DNA of 64,000 nt, from the NCBI GenBank assembly GCA_035048485.1, contig CM068586.1, positions 32,458,849-32,522,848 of the forward strand. The letters run 5' to 3'. The first letter of the stretch is position 1; each line of letters opens with the position of its first letter. This DNA is from Pteria penguin. Taxonomy: Eukaryota; Mollusca; Bivalvia; Pterioida; Pteriidae. Below the pieces are notes generated by a model. The model worked only from the letters and a program-made list of their open reading frames with translations. It did no database searches and was not told where the DNA came from. Positions 34,657-47,607 of the stretch are shown here, piece by piece. The position numbers and the translations under genes are program-made.

Positions 34657-35760
34657 CTAATTTTCTTCCGTTTACAGATGAAGAGAACCTCAAGAAAGTA
34701 ACAAAATTAATATTCAATTTTATATGGAAAGCATCTGAAAAAGAAACAATTATTGGTCACATTGAAAAAGGTGGAGTAGGTATAGTAGATATTGAAACTA
34801 AAAAAAAGCAGCCCTTAGAAGCACCATGGGTAGCAAAAATCAACAAAAATAGAAGCCATATGTTTGATTTTATAAATGGATTTTGTAAAACATGAAATCG
34901 ATATCAATTATCTTCTCAAAAGTAATGAAACCAAATATCATCACTTTGAGTTTGTGAGTAAAATGCCAAAATTCTATCAAGAACGTTTTGTAAGCTTTAA
35001 AAGATGTAAAAATTTGGTACATATGCAAGAAATGAATTAATGCAAATTATTGCAAAAATCTAGGTATCTGTCAACTTTTTTACGAAATAAGAAGTCTCTT
35101 TTCTTTAAAAACTGAATCCAAAGTGGAATATTACATGTTAAAGATTTTGTGAATGAAAAATGCAAATTTAGAGATATTAATGATTTATTAAAGAATAAAA
35201 ATAATTGGTTATGTGAATATTTATCTTTAAAAACATTTTCAAAAATGTCATAAACTCCTTCGATCTGACAAATGCAGTCCATTAAAAATCACAAGAGCTA
35301 CCGCCTTTTCATTTAAGACAGGTTTTAAATCAATAATATCTGATTGTAAATTATTCTATAACAATCTGATTCTCTCTAAATTCGAGAAACCATGCCATCA
35401 AAAAACACTGTCAAGAGAATTAAGTATTGAAGAAAATCAAATGTGGTTGTAAATTTAGAAATAGTAAATATTTTTGATAAATCGACATCAGAATTAAACT
35501 ACAATATACTTAATAATCTATTAAATAATAATCAATATTTAAGCAAATGGAACAAAGAGAGAAGTCCACATTATGACACATGTATAGATAATGGTGAGAA
35601 CGCAAAACATTTAATATTTGAGTGTGTAAATGTGCAGTAGCTTTGGAATACCGTCAGTGTTTGTCTTAAGTTTGATGTATAATGGAAACATATACTCAGT
35701 GGTCTATTTCGAGATATTAACAAAAAAGTATTCTGTATAAATAATACTATATCGTTTATT

Positions 35761-36989
35761 GCTGATAGGATATATAAATATTCGAATACATAATGAATTA
35801 GAAACTCAAGAGAATATGAGACGACATATTCAGTTTATCCACAAATATTTATTCTAAAATGTACAGATATTGATAATATGTCAAACTACCTTAATAAACT
35901 TTATGAATTGTTATAGGGTTTTTTTTTTTCATTAGTACAGTTATAAACAAGTATTTTTACTTTGCAGTGATGCTTTTGTAATGTTTATATGTATATGTTT
36001 TCATAAAATTTTATCTTAGTATATTATAGATACACTAGATGATATGTTTACAATGCTGCTCTCGAATCAATATAGGTTTATATTAAATGTTATCACAACA
36101 CCTTTAGCTGGAGATGTAAGATATCGAACTAATGTAAATACATTATAATACTTGTTATAGACATACTCAATACCCGAGCTATTGTCAATTGTTTGTAGAT
36201 TGTAATTAAATAAATCAAAAGAAAAAAGTCGCAAGTTAGCTGTGCAAACGCTTATTAGTCACCAGAGGCTTGTACAGTCCGATAGTAGCTGGTATCGCTA
36301 AAATTCCAACTTTTCATGAACAAAGTCTCTCTGACCCTCTACCACAAACCAACGATATCAAAAGAAGGAAGGAGGGGGCAGAGAATTTCGCACTAATCAG
36401 CAGATTATAAACATTTCTTATTTGTAGTATAATATCTTTCCTTCATGGTTCAGTATAAATTTTAGAATCCCCTATATATGTAATCGGAGAAAAAGCTGTC
36501 TTGCGTCACTGGCTGCTTAAATTATCCCCCGTGTATATGCATCAAATACTTAGAGTGCTGATAATGTGAGAATATCTGCAAATCTCATTTTCGTGATTTA
36601 TTTTTATTCTACAATACTATATGTACTTAATAAACAAAAGAAATATGTATGTATCCAAGTAAGATTTCGGGAAGAGTAAGATTTGATCACCCTATCCCTT
36701 ACTTTTCTCCCAAATAATTGTGAAAACAATGAGAGGGCAGCTCTTATAGAGATGAGTTATATGTGTGGTTCATAATTTTACACTGCACTCCTTCTACAGT
36801 ATCAGATGTTTCTTTGAACATGAATGGTTTTATATAACCATACTATATTTAGAAATAAACAAAATAAAACACCGTCCTCTTATTTTGACACTAAATCGAT
36901 GCAAATAACTCATATGATTTGGTAAGTTATAATAAAACAGAATTATGTTTGAGACCTATAGTTTTACAATATTTTGTTACTACTATAAT
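35761..36989. other. Non-coding stretch after the LINE
   Basis: No gene recognised. A T run near 35,920. The 3' end of the LINE may extend a few hundred bases into this stretch. Confidence 0.5.
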
Positions 36990-38130
36990 AGTGACGCAAC
37001 ATAACGTCACGCAAGGATCTAGAACTCTTAAGTTAAGATTCATAAGGGCGGAAGACAGGTACAAAAAGAATGTGTTGCAGTGGAACGCTTGCCTTGCAAT
37101 TTGAAACGTGCTGGGGCGTAAGTAGGTTTTATACCCTCCATTTTGTATCGTAAAAAATTTAATTCATTAAAAGTTTCAATAACTAATAAATACAAAAAGA
37201 AAGAAAAACATTAATTTGTATTCATAGAAAATCAAATTTCCACAACTAAGAAATATCGAACCATGAACAATTATTAGTGAAAACTCAACCTAAGGAAACA
37301 GTACAACTCGAACAATCAGAAAAGTTGTTTTTGATGTTGAAACTATAATTTAAAAAAAAAAAAATCATAAAATTCAATTTGGGCTCGACATGCATAGACA
37401 ATAATGTAATATCAGGGATCTATGTATCGTCAACACACATACACTAGGTGACGATTGTCTTTTCAGTTGACCGTTTTTAGTCGATACCATAACTACACTT
37501 CTATCTTATATTTTTGGTATTGTTCATGTACGTTCTGCATGTCCATGACAGATTTTCTCATGCAGCTGAGTCAGATGTCTTCCAAATACATACATCGTTA
37601 CCAGTTCACACATCCTTATCAGTACACAAACTTCTTATATCTGCAGAACTTTATTAAACATGCTCCAACTAGATCGTTCAAATACTTTTCTTATTCCTTT
37701 GTTAACAAATATGATCTGCTATAACCTGTAGCCACTCTGCTAGACCTAACAAGCGATATTGTATGTGACAGAATAAGAACAAGAGTACTATAAGCCCATG
37801 ATGTTCTTATATTTCTAAAGTGAAATCTGAGCACAGGCATATTTTTATTATACGTAAAAATTTACATAGAAATTTTTATATGGTTGTGATCATAGGTGTT
37901 TTGAATGGATATTGGCTAAATGTCTATGACAGTTCGTTATGATAAATATACCGCTACGTAAGCAAAAGGATTACGATGTCAACTTTCAGTTATGATAAAA
38001 CTTACAGGTAATTCATGACTTTTTTTCACCTGTAGGCTGCATCACACAATCCTGCAAACCCTATGAATAGTAATATAACGTCTGTTTTATACATTTATCA
38101 ACAATTGTTGCCTTGTGGTATAAATATTTT
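36990..38130. other. Unit B block matching A 11,950-13,110
   Basis: Conserved but diverged; includes the short CACACATCCTTA-type words near 37,605. Non-coding. Confidence 0.75.
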
Positions 38131-38409
38131 GATGTTTTGTGCTTGAATATCTGCTCATTGTTTTAAATCAGATCAAATAGACAAGTTTCCACAGATGACT
38201 AGGGCGTGTTTTTGATTTTAGTTGCACGAGGAGTTCTGAAGCTGAAACGCTGTATCTGTGTTACATTAAAGTTTTATAATTCAAAGAATTTAAAACTATC
38301 TATAACAAGGTTATAGTAAATGAATTTTAATTCATTCATAATTTTGCTTTCTTATTTTACGTTTTCAATTTTGTTGGAAATTTTATTTTTAAACGAATGT
38401 GATTTAAAC

Positions 38410-38845
38410 GAATGCATTACTGAAGAGACCTAAGTTGTCGAAATGCGCATATGGTGCACTAAATTTAAAGGTATATATGTTCTATATTTATTATAACCAC
38501 TAGGCCGGTGTCACTGCTGGTGGACTGATAGTCTCCGAGGGCATCATAAGTCTAGTTTTCAGTGCTTTTGGACTAACATGAAATATATACTTCAAATTTT
38601 CAATCATCAAATTAAGTAAATCACTCTAAAACTAAGGATCATCTGCCTCATGCATAGCTCTGTCCTTAGACAGATTCTTTGGTTCACTTTTTGGTCATTT
38701 TGGTTTCAACACTGCTCTTTAAATATTTATCTATTTTGAGAACTCCAATCATTTGGCCACGAGCATCACTGAAGAGACATAAGTTGTCGAAATGCGCATA
38801 TGGTGCACTAAATTTAAAGGTATATATGTTCTATATTTATTACTA
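38410..38845 (+). repeat. Satellite, one full monomer plus partial
   Basis: Two cores GTCGAAATGCGCATATGGTG at 38,437 and 38,786 are 349 bp apart, with the full monomer between. Lies in an insert (about 38,140-40,285) absent from A and C. Confidence 0.85.
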
Positions 38846-40285
38846 AGGAGTGAGGAAGCGTATTTATTTCCTCTTGTATCATTTTTTTTTTTTTGTTTCT
38901 GTGCAAATAATGTTATTAAGTTTTACGTCGGTATAAATCTCTGGTATTTCTTAACCATTTGCTATGTCAATTAAGATTTCACAGTTATGACATCTTTCAC
39001 ATAAATAATTATTGGAGCTAGTTTTTACTCTATTGATATAAATTCTTTGCTGCATTAGTATGGCAATTCTGTAGTCATTGTAGGTAAAGTTATTTATTCT
39101 GTTTTGACTGCTATTAATTTATTTCTGTTTTACACAACTTCTCGCGGAAACAGGGTAATTGATTTTATCACCTACACTCTTCGGAGCAAATAGTGTCATA
39201 CTTCAAAAGGAATCCGCCGCCTTGATTAATCTTAGTTTTGTAACGAACAACCTGATTGGTCAAGACTTTAAATCCAAAAGTTTGTAGGACAGATTGTGAC
39301 TTGGACAAATTCACTCTGTCCGGCTTTGCTTAAATAAAGATTAATTTTATTTTATTTCGAACTTGATTTCCTTTCAATCAGGTAAGTTCTATTATATTTT
39401 CAGTTGTTTCTCTTATTATTTTTTTTCTAAGTAATATTGTAACTTTGTTAATGTGTAAGTTAATGTATAAATTTAGTGATTTAGCAATTAGAAATTTAGA
39501 TTACATTTAGTTCCCATTTCTTGTTATCTTGTAGTTAGTTGTATTAATGAATGTTAATTTTCGTAATTTCTATTTGCACTGATGTTGTTTTTAATTCATT
39601 TAGTTGTAGCTGGAAATGTTTTAAATTGTTTAACTTTCATTTCAGAATCTTAAAATTCCGTTTTATCTTATTCTCTTTTATTAATGTGACATTCTCTTTT
39701 AATCGAAACATATAACATGTTATATTTGTAAGCAATGTATCTTGTTTATTCAAATTTCCTGTGTATTCGGAACTCTTTAGTCTTTCAGAGCAGAAAAGTA
39801 ATGTGTTTACAATAATATAAATGTTAGAATGTGGCAGCGAAACTCAAAATTACTTTAATTTTTCACTATTTTCATTGAATCATGATATGATACCTGGTAA
39901 GCTTTGTTCTCCTAAAGTTACTGATTAATTTGTTAACGTTTTCTTGATAAACTTAGTCTACAGAGTTCCGGTACATTCTATTTTTATGTACACTGCATTA
40001 ATCTATTATCGATATATTGTGTTTATATTTTTATAAGTTGAAAACCAATTCACTCTCTGACCGGCTTTGCGTAAATAAAGATAAGTTTTATTTTATTTTG
40101 GACTAGATTTCTTTCAATCAGATTACATGTGGAAACGAGTACATCGAATTAGGCACAGTACTAATTCCCCAAGTTCTAAGACACATGAGGATATATATAG
40201 CCCTTGTGAAATCATACTAAATGCAGCACTTCCATGAGGTCAGTGTTCGTAGGAGGGTTGTCGCATGTTGTCCGCCGACGTCCCC
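38846..40285. other. Unit B insert with a pair of direct repeats
   Basis: No ORF. A roughly 70-bp sequence with CCGGCTTTGC-TTAAATAAAGAT and TTTCAATCAG occurs at 39,317-39,383 and 40,058-40,122 in direct orientation, 740 bp apart. It contains AATAAA, as LTR or 3'-end sequences do. The sequence between is AT-rich and non-coding. Confidence 0.55.
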
Positions 40286-40544
40286 AGTATCGACTTTTCT
40301 GAATTTTCAGTATTTCTAGATCCTTTGGTTGCTTACCTTCACTAAACACTGACCATTGTCATATCCATGAAACATTTAATTTTGGTATGAGAAACATAAG
40401 AAACACTTATAGGAATTCCAGGGTATTTATTTAGCCACTCTGTATACCAAGGACCCAGTATTTGTTTTTAATATATATTTCAATATGCTTGAAATCAATA
40501 TTGAAATGTATAGTACGCAGAAATTTAAGTTGAAAGAAATAATT

Positions 40545-40711
40545 TTAATTTCTGATGTGTGTATCTGTACCCACATTTTTTGGTCGATCGATAGTGCAAT
40601 CAGCCATTAGGTTGTCGACTGGATTCTGGCACGTACATATGATTTTGGCGTCTAGACGGTAGGTATCACCTACTTTGATGATAGTTTTATCGGGTGCCAG
40701 ACAATGAGGTC
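40545..40711 (-). CDS. VWC-like exon 2 of small secreted protein (unit B)
   Basis: Starts after a 3' splice site (TATGTTGTAG then GACCTC) in phase 1. It joins exon 1 to give a Gly codon and then PHCLAPDKTIIKVGDTYRLD, ICTCQNP and MADCTIDRP, ending at TAA (40,545-40,547). With exon 1 the predicted protein is 139 residues. The Cys spacing (C, later C-x-C, later C) resembles the first half of a second VWC module. It differs from A and C exon 2 at many sites and wholly after the last Cys. A possible AATAAA for the minus strand lies near 40,427. Confidence 0.78.
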
Positions 40712-43054
40712 CTACAACATACATATGAAAATAACAGATAATCTGTATATATTTTTGTTTCAGAAATACATTAAGAACATCTTGTATATAAAGAGAAATT
40801 CAGAATACTCATAAAAACGAAAGATTCCGAAACATGAGGGCATGCATGAGTGATATAGACTGATTTAGGTAATGATGATGTAATAGTGTCATGTCTATTT
40901 TAAATTTGCGTATTTTAAACGCTGTAATTTTTGCAGCGTGGAGCTCGGAAAAAAAGGTTCCCCGCGGAGGGTTTGACTTAAGTGTTATACCTTTTTCTCC
41001 TGATGTTGTGTAGCTGTAGCATTTTCTATGCAGTGGTTGTTCACATTCATGTATATATACAGTGCTGAATTATATTCGTTTCTTCCGTATGTAAGGACAT
41101 TCATGGCGGGTGTGGCTAGCCAAACATGAGACGCTCCTCCGTGGAACCTGCTCTCCCCTCTGGGTTTTAAGGATACCTGAAGATCCAGTGTGGTACATTG
41201 TCGTTAGTACCATAGTCGTGTGACAGTTACTTTCAAATTTTACAAGTTCATGTATAAAATTCAGGCAGAAGATAGAAGATAGAGAAGGGGTCGATTTATT
41301 CAATATCTTGAAAAATTATAATTTTACATCCAAAATACAAAGACGGAAACCCTTAAGAGAATCAAAAAGGGAACATTGCAAAAGCTTTGTATTTTCACAC
41401 ACACCCAAAGACGTAAAGTAAATATTACTCTCAAGCTCTATGTATGCAGTCAATATAACAAACCTACACTTGAGATAAATTGTAAAAAGTGTAAAATATT
41501 TATTACTGAGAATAAACATTTTCCGGAAAAAATGCGGATTTAGGAATTGAATATGACCATATCTGTTGCCATGGTACCTTCTCATTCTACAGATTTTTTT
41601 TCACGTATTATTTATGAAGAAGGATGTTTACGAGTCATGATATGATAAATGAGAGAAACTCAGAGATGATCAGAAATCACCGCCTCTCTGAACTGTATTT
41701 AAATACATTTACATGTATGTTCTATATCTTATGTGATGTTCAGGTAGTTTAATATATATTGTGTAATTATTCATTTATTTTGTCAAAAACTATGTATATA
41801 TGTAGTCAGACTCCTCCACATGTTTGCATAATTACATTGTGTTGACAGAAACAAGCGTGTAGATGATTTAGATTACATATCAACAAAACGGCAAATTTAA
41901 GACAAGCTCAATAAATACTATGCGTTGCCTTCCGGTCACAGATAAAATGTAGTATTATCCGCCGTTGCTATACATGTATGTTTATATATGTGTGACATTT
42001 ATTACTTTTGATGCTCAAATGCACTGAATACCGTCAGCTTATAACGTTAGGTACTAATATATATAATGCCTTGTCTGTATGGAAACTAGCAGAAATAAAA
42101 AATGAAAAAAATTCAACCATTTTTAATGAAACGTAAAAACCAAGTTGGACACTTTTATGAACATTTACTTTTGTACATGTCCCCAAATTACCACATTGTC
42201 ATTGTACAAAAATTAATCTCTTCTATGGGACTGCATAACAGAACATTTAGTTTGTAACTCTAAATTTTGTGACTACAAAATAGACATTTGAAACGGACCC
42301 GTCTAAAGTAGTGTCTTGTATGTTGTGATGATCTTTGTTTTACTGTCTCATCGGAAGGACTGAACACCGACTAGCTACAGGTAAGATTTGAACTCAAGCC
42401 CTTTGTTATGAGTGAAGTATCATTCTCACTGCATTATGTCAGCACAAAATTGAAATTAGAAGTCTCTGAAATATCAGTTAGACATGCATATATAGTTGTT
42501 ATAGCATGTACTTTCACTTTTGAATCAAAGACATTATTTATGTCTAGCTAAAGATTGTTTCTATGCCATGTACTCTAAGGCCTCCAAATCGACTTGTCAA
42601 ATTTGAGACAAGCTAAAGGAATACAGTATGTTGCCTTCTACTGACTGATAAAAGAGCCGATAAGATCATTAAAAGTGCAAGGTAAGGTACGATAAGGATT
42701 TGTGGTCTCGTTATATGCCACGTCTTGTGGCTACGTATCTACCAAACAGTGCATAGTTCCAAAGATAACAAAGGGAAAAACTAGCTCAGTATATAGCAGT
42801 TTAAATTCGCAACCTCAATGTACCTAAAAGAAACGATAAATAAATAATCCTATACGTTATAGGCATTGTAGCATGTTGATAACCCGATTTTTCTTATTTA
42901 TCTATTCTTTATTTTTGACACATTTTATAAAAAATAGGTATAGAATTCCCGAAAAACTTGTTCATATTAAAGAATTTGATTGCATCCAATGTCAACCAAT
43001 TGAAAAAATATTACAATTATTATTTAGTTCTTTAGAACAAATAAAACCACATAC
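40712..43054 (-). other. Intron 1 of the unit B VWC gene
   Basis: Bounded by GTATGT (43,054-43,049) and TTGTAG (ending 40,712). Includes a 675-bp insert at 40,920-41,595 that A lacks, with a Penelope-tail-like stretch. Otherwise it matches A 13,600-14,440 and 21,920-22,250. Segment 42,060-42,690 replaces the site where A and C carry the DIRS-like element. Confidence 0.7.
41090..41200 (+). repeat. Penelope-tail-like fragment in a unit B insert
   Basis: GCGGGTGTGGCTAGCC, then GAGACGCTCCTCCGTGG and CCTGCTCTCCCCTCTGG resemble the 3' tail at 27,895-27,950 and the tail type I recall for mollusc Penelope-like elements. No RT is attached. The frames on the minus strand here have no domain. Confidence 0.4.
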
Positions 43055-43307
43055 CGTTTGGGCACTGTGGGCAGCAGTGTTTGGGATCGTAAACAGGGTC
43101 AATGCATGGCGTCATAAAGCAGTCCTCAATGGCACAGAAAGCTTTTCCGCTTGATGTGCATTGACAGTGCTCACATGCACTTGGTTTAAAATTCCCTACT
43201 TGGTAGGTCTCCCCTCGATATTGACATCCTGGCAACCGCGTGGTAGATCTGGCATGGCATGATGCCACGATAATATATAAAGCGATAAATTGTAGTCTGG
43301 TCGCCAT
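43055..43307 (-). CDS. Signal peptide + VWC domain exon 1 (unit B)
   Basis: Encodes a secreted, cysteine-rich protein start. Residues 1-19 (MATRLQFIALYIIVASCHA) form a signal peptide. A single VWC module follows with ten Cys in the canonical order: C, then ACEHCQC (C-x2-C-x-C), FCAIEDC, a lone C, and HCCPQC (CC-x2-C). The exon ends G then GTATGT (donor at 43,054) in phase 1, matching exon 2 at 40,711. VWC modules bind BMP-type ligands or other extracellular proteins, but this small protein's partner is unknown. The start is the first ATG after an acceptor-like CTTTCTCTCTGTAG (ending 43,331), which suggests a 5'-UTR intron. The frame is intact, so this is the best functional copy in the window. 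Confidence 0.88.
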
Positions 43308-43330
43308 CGTGTATTGGATCTCGGTGAACT

Positions 43331-43345
43331 CTACAGAGAGAAAGT
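43331..43345 (-). promoter_or_regulatory. Putative 3' splice site before exon 1
   Basis: Pyrimidine-rich CACTTTCTCTCTGTAG on the minus strand, 23 bases before the ATG at 43,307. It implies an upstream non-coding exon that I cannot place. Confidence 0.45.
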
Positions 43346-44224
43346 GAAATGTTTGTTATATTTGACATTATAAGTAAGTGTGGTACATGTACCTGTTATG
43401 TTATTATATTTCAACCTTGTTGAAGATTTATAGTATTGTGAGCATACAACGCAATATGTTTATACAAATTGTATCGTATTTATAATATATAAAAACAAAA
43501 ACAAAAAAGTCAAATTTTAATGAAGACAGGCATAATGCAGGTTGACACCTTAATTTGTGTAAATAATTTGTTGAAAATAATTCGGCTTCTTGTGCAATGT
43601 ATATCAAAGGCATTCTCATGATTTGGATACATGTTGATCTTTTGAATGTTACAAATCAAAAGCAATGAAATTACTTTTAATATATTGTGAGTTTTTCACA
43701 AGACGGATTTCGCCCCTGATCACACTTGTTTCTTTATTAACAGAAATCCAAATTTATCGATTTAACATAATGTTGTGTATGAATATTGTAAAAAATATCT
43801 ATGTGTCTAAGAAAGATATTACTTATTTCGTACGGGTATGTCTTTTAGATTTAGGAATCTCAGTTATTAAGATGTGGATATTTTGATGTCACTGAATATG
43901 CCAAATATATTAATTTTTTTAGAATCTTCACTACGAAACAGGACATTTATAAAGGGTACGCAATTTTAATCGGAAACCCACTATATTGATACTTATTGCT
44001 GTTAAATTCCAGATATTGTTCATCAGAAAAAGGAGGCATCATATTGCAAAAGCGATATTTATCAGAATCATAGGTTTCTTTATATTTTTGTAATGTGTTA
44101 TATGTTCTAGTATATTATTTATATTCATGTATTGTATAGCTCCATGGTGACTTCTGCCACATAACTGAGCCAGTTACTCCTCTTTTTTCTTTCGACAAAA
44201 AAAACTATCTACGGATGTATGTTT
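43346..44224. other. Upstream region of unit B gene and start of unit C
   Basis: Non-coding. From 43,846 it matches B 25,478 onward. An R1-tail insertion sits at about 44,094-44,205. Confidence 0.65.
44094..44205 (+). repeat. R1 repeat, tail only
   Basis: TTTGTAATGTGTTATATG through TATAGCTCCATGGTGACTTC to ACTCCTCTTTTTTC, matching 47,765-47,870. Absent from the matching place in B (about 25,758), so it is an insertion in C (A not visible). Confidence 0.75.
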
Positions 44225-45357
44225 GAAAGACTAAGACTTTCTGTGAAGACACGATAGAAACGACAAGTTTTAACTATTCCAATAGTAGAGAGGTATACAA
44301 AATCGAGAAACTTGAGTCCCTTTGCAGTTTGACAAATAGAGTTTATCAGAATATTTTTTTTTTGTAAAAAAAGAATAACTTGATATTGATTCGGCGCAAA
44401 CCAACTGCAAAAGAGATAAACTGGCTTATGATAAATTTTGGCATATGTATTTCCTAATATGTATTCTCTGTTTATTGAATGAGGAATTGAAGTTGTATAT
44501 CTAGCTACTCATTAATCCTATGCCATAATTTGATAAAACGTTTAAATAACTTATATCATTGAACGATACATGTTATACAATTACATTACATTTAATTTAC
44601 TTCAAAATATTTTACAGGAGTAAAGTTCAACTAGACATATAATCATACCCGTCGCAATAATACACCTTTAGTAATAAATAGGTGTTAAATATATGCAACT
44701 TAATGAAATACAATATGAAAATATATTGATCCTATAATTCTACAATATAGAAAGAAATTACGAAGAAAGCTCATGCAATACTTACACTGTTCATTTAAGA
44801 ATACTGTATTGAAATACGAAGTACCACAGAATGATTGTGAATATATATGTCAATTTCGTACCAGATGACACCACTATATCTAATTAATGACAGAGTGTGA
44901 TAATATTCCACTCTGCTTTGCTATAATGCTAGATCGAAAAAAAAAGAAATAGATTTGTTAAAGAATGGAAGTCATACATAATAAGATCACAATCTGTGCA
45001 ATTCATTGTTGCAAACTTTTAAAAAAATTGTAATTCCTTCACAGCTTCTGTTATTTGAAGTTTAACCATGTGATTCGTTAGCAGCAGTGAATCTCAGAAC
45101 CGATTCTGTATACTGTAAAATTATTTGTTTTTGTGAGGTCCATTTTTGTGGATTTCTTATATTTTGTAAGTTCGTGGGGACATAATATGGATATCTATTT
45201 GCGTCAAAAAAAAAAATAATAAAAATAAATAAATATAATTCTTAGCTGTGAGCTATACAGCTTTGCTGTCGTACTTACCCAGTTAAGGGGGTGAGAACTG
45301 ATTAGATTTCAGTCCTATTGTAATAAAAGACCACATTAATTAGAGTTTTATTATATC
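44225..45357. other. Non-coding, unit C copy of A 1-1,112
   Basis: Small indels only; no gene seen. Confidence 0.75.
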
Positions 45358-45697
45358 AGTATCTTCTTTTCCTCGCAAACACGTCAATCGTGCGGTAGCT
45401 GAAAAATTGAAAAATAAAAACATCTCTGAAAAAATCAGTTTAACAGACACCGGAGATTCAAAAGATAATGGCGATGCTGCAGCTATACAACCAGCTCATT
45501 ATGCTGTAGAGACACGAAGTATGAGTGTTACGACTTCAAAAAGAAAAAGGGGTCTTGAAGTAGTCTTGTTGCCGAGTAAATATATCCAAATTGAAGTCGA
45601 TAGTGGCGTGGCAAATGCCGCTAAAAGATTTTTCATAGAAAGTGGACACCAAATTGCAGAAAAAACTGTACGGAGCAGATCAGTGCGTGCGGGGTAG
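45358..45697 (+). CDS. Exon-like ORF with HTH-like segment (copy C)
   Basis: Preceded by an acceptor-like TTATATCAG. The open frame runs RKHVNRAVAEKLKNKN, then a polar stretch, KRKRGLEVVLLPSKYIQIEV, DSGVANAAKRFFIESGHQIA and EKTVRSRSVRAG, stopping at TAG (45,695-45,697). It has no ATG near the front, so it is more likely an internal exon or a fragment than a complete gene. The pattern GVANAAKRF-x-GHQIAEKTVR resembles the DNA-binding HTH segment of some transposon-encoded proteins; this is from memory. A is frameshifted. Confidence 0.4.
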
Positions 45698-47607
45698 GAC
45701 AGCTTCCGGTACGTTTATATCATTAATATTATAATATTATAACAGTTGAATATTGAACATTGTAGAAAAATTTGAATTCTTGTTATAGTATTTTGATATA
45801 TTTAATCTAGTTGAACTTTGTCATATTGGAAGGGTGGCAGCTATAGGGGAAGGGATAGATGAGAAAGTGAATGTGTGTAGTTGGGGAGGGGGGTGTTAGT
45901 CGTACTTTTCTATGATGAAAACAATATTTAAATGAGAGCATAAGGACATCTGACTTAGCCGTATAAGAAAAGTCATCACGGAAATAAAATGACGTCACAA
46001 AAACAAATGCAGTTGATGCACCGACTTAGGATGGTCAATTGAAATAATATTAGTGACTTAGGGTGGCCAATCCGTTTACGGGCCCATCTTCCTACTCAGC
46101 ACATCTGCAGAATAATTAAAGCTCTTAACATTAAAAAGATATGTATTATATAGATTAAAGACCAACAATCTTTGAGAAAAATATGTTTTTGCTGGTCATC
46201 CACACTTTGCTTCCCTTCCAAAATCACCACGGGAAATCTATCTATGCTTTGATATTAAGACAATGATGAATACAATTTGAAACGGAAAGTTTGTTGAAAA
46301 GGGGATATTATAAATAGAAGAATGATTTGCCGGAAAGGCTTTTGTTGCTAAATTTAACCTGGAAAAGCTTGTTAGCTGTGGTGGTACTATTGAAATCACA
46401 CATTTCGAAATGGCATGACCGTGTAAACTGCTGTTGGTATGTTCATGATGTGTATCATGTTCTATCTAGTGCTTATTGTCATCGTTACAAACCACGATTA
46501 TCTTCAGTAGAGTTAATTCATATCTAAAATTCTACAAAGCAATAAGCAATGTTCAATTTCTTATAGAACACTTGCCAGATTACTATTTTATGAACCCGTT
46601 CAATTGCCAGACTTATCCAACCAGTTGCAGATGATCAAGCTGTATGACAATGATCACCACGGACATGCACTAAAAACATGATATTAGTGAAATAAACACA
46701 GAAAACGACATCAAAAAAGGGGGAAGGGGTGGTTGATACGTCTAGCTTTACGTATGATAAATGTCGCCATTGATATGTAGAGGACACAAAAATAGTCACA
46801 TAAAAGACATAATGATATTCAATTCTATTCAATTCAATGATAACATGAATGGCATAAACTTTTCTGGAATACTAGATTTTCATCCAAGGTCTAAATATCT
46901 TGCATATACAACCTCCTCAACCTTTCATAGGTAGGGCCTAATCAAACATTACTTTAAAAATTCAAAATATACCCAAATATATTCCCGAGTAAAATGTCCT
47001 CAAAAAATCACATACTGCACCATGACTTACTAAGGTCGTTCAAAAACGACACATTACCAATAATTATAGGCGTTGGCTGATCAATTTCCATTGATTTTCC
47101 CACATTACGGTAAAAGGGATACATATAATCACAGAATTTTGAAAATATGACAAAGATATTGGAAAGTATCAATTACTCCAAGGCGTGATCATGTATGGAA
47201 CTATTTCTGTTTTCTGCTAAGAATTAATCACTCAAATGTCTGTAGAACACATGAAACACACACTGATAGTGCGAGCGAGAGTATAATAAATATAAAAAAA
47301 CAAGAGTCGATAAAATAATTTTAAGTGTTTGAAGAGAGTTTCAACAAATTATGTCGCTCCAGTGATTTTCATCTCTGAAATTCAATGCTTGTAGAACACA
47401 TTAATCACCATATTCATGTCATAACGAAACCCCAAAACTAGCCAGGGACATAGATTAACACGTGAGAGAGAGACTGCATGTGAAAAAAGTTAACAAGTAT
47501 AGCATAAGCCATGTATGTTTATTTGAAACATAGTGTTAAATACTCCAAATAATACATACTCCATATTTAATAATATAGAAAGGCTTTTTTGGTAGTTTTG
47601 TACTTTA

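Larger units (their letters stand above)
31960..35760 (+). mobile_element. L1/Tx1-like LINE remnant, interrupted
   Basis: An AP-endonuclease region at about 32,085-32,630 is out of frame in places (MCGDFNCNM near 32,311, MNGYTWCNANDIPY at 32,427, then IPGTHSYGIRMT). Linker and RT start: 32,624-33,524 (RAKWITEGEKNTKFFLGLEA, then LNKSPCFDVLPVEIYRCFW). The RT core is 33,530-34,065 (LDFEKAFDF near 33,640, NYHVDDL with a Val-Asp-Asp near 33,930). The C-terminal region is 34,660-35,720 (KLIFNFIWKASEKETIIGHI, then NGENAKHLIFECVNVQ). Many stops. Satellite sequence is inserted at 34,130-34,240 and 34,345-34,656. Confidence 0.85.
25478..43845. repeat. Locus duplication unit B, old and diverged
   Basis: Blocks in the same order and orientation as A and C: 25,478-26,815 matches 43,846-45,290; 28,073-28,170 matches about 1,060-1,160; 31,170-31,650 matches 57,330-57,810; 36,990-38,130 matches 11,950-13,110; 40,290-42,060 matches 13,180-14,440; 42,690-42,870 matches about 21,920-22,110. 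Many substitutions and indels separate it from both. The blocks are split by a Penelope-like element, satellite monomers, a LINE and a smaller insert. It lacks the DIRS-like element, so it shows the pre-insertion intron, although it has other sequence there. Confidence 0.88.
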
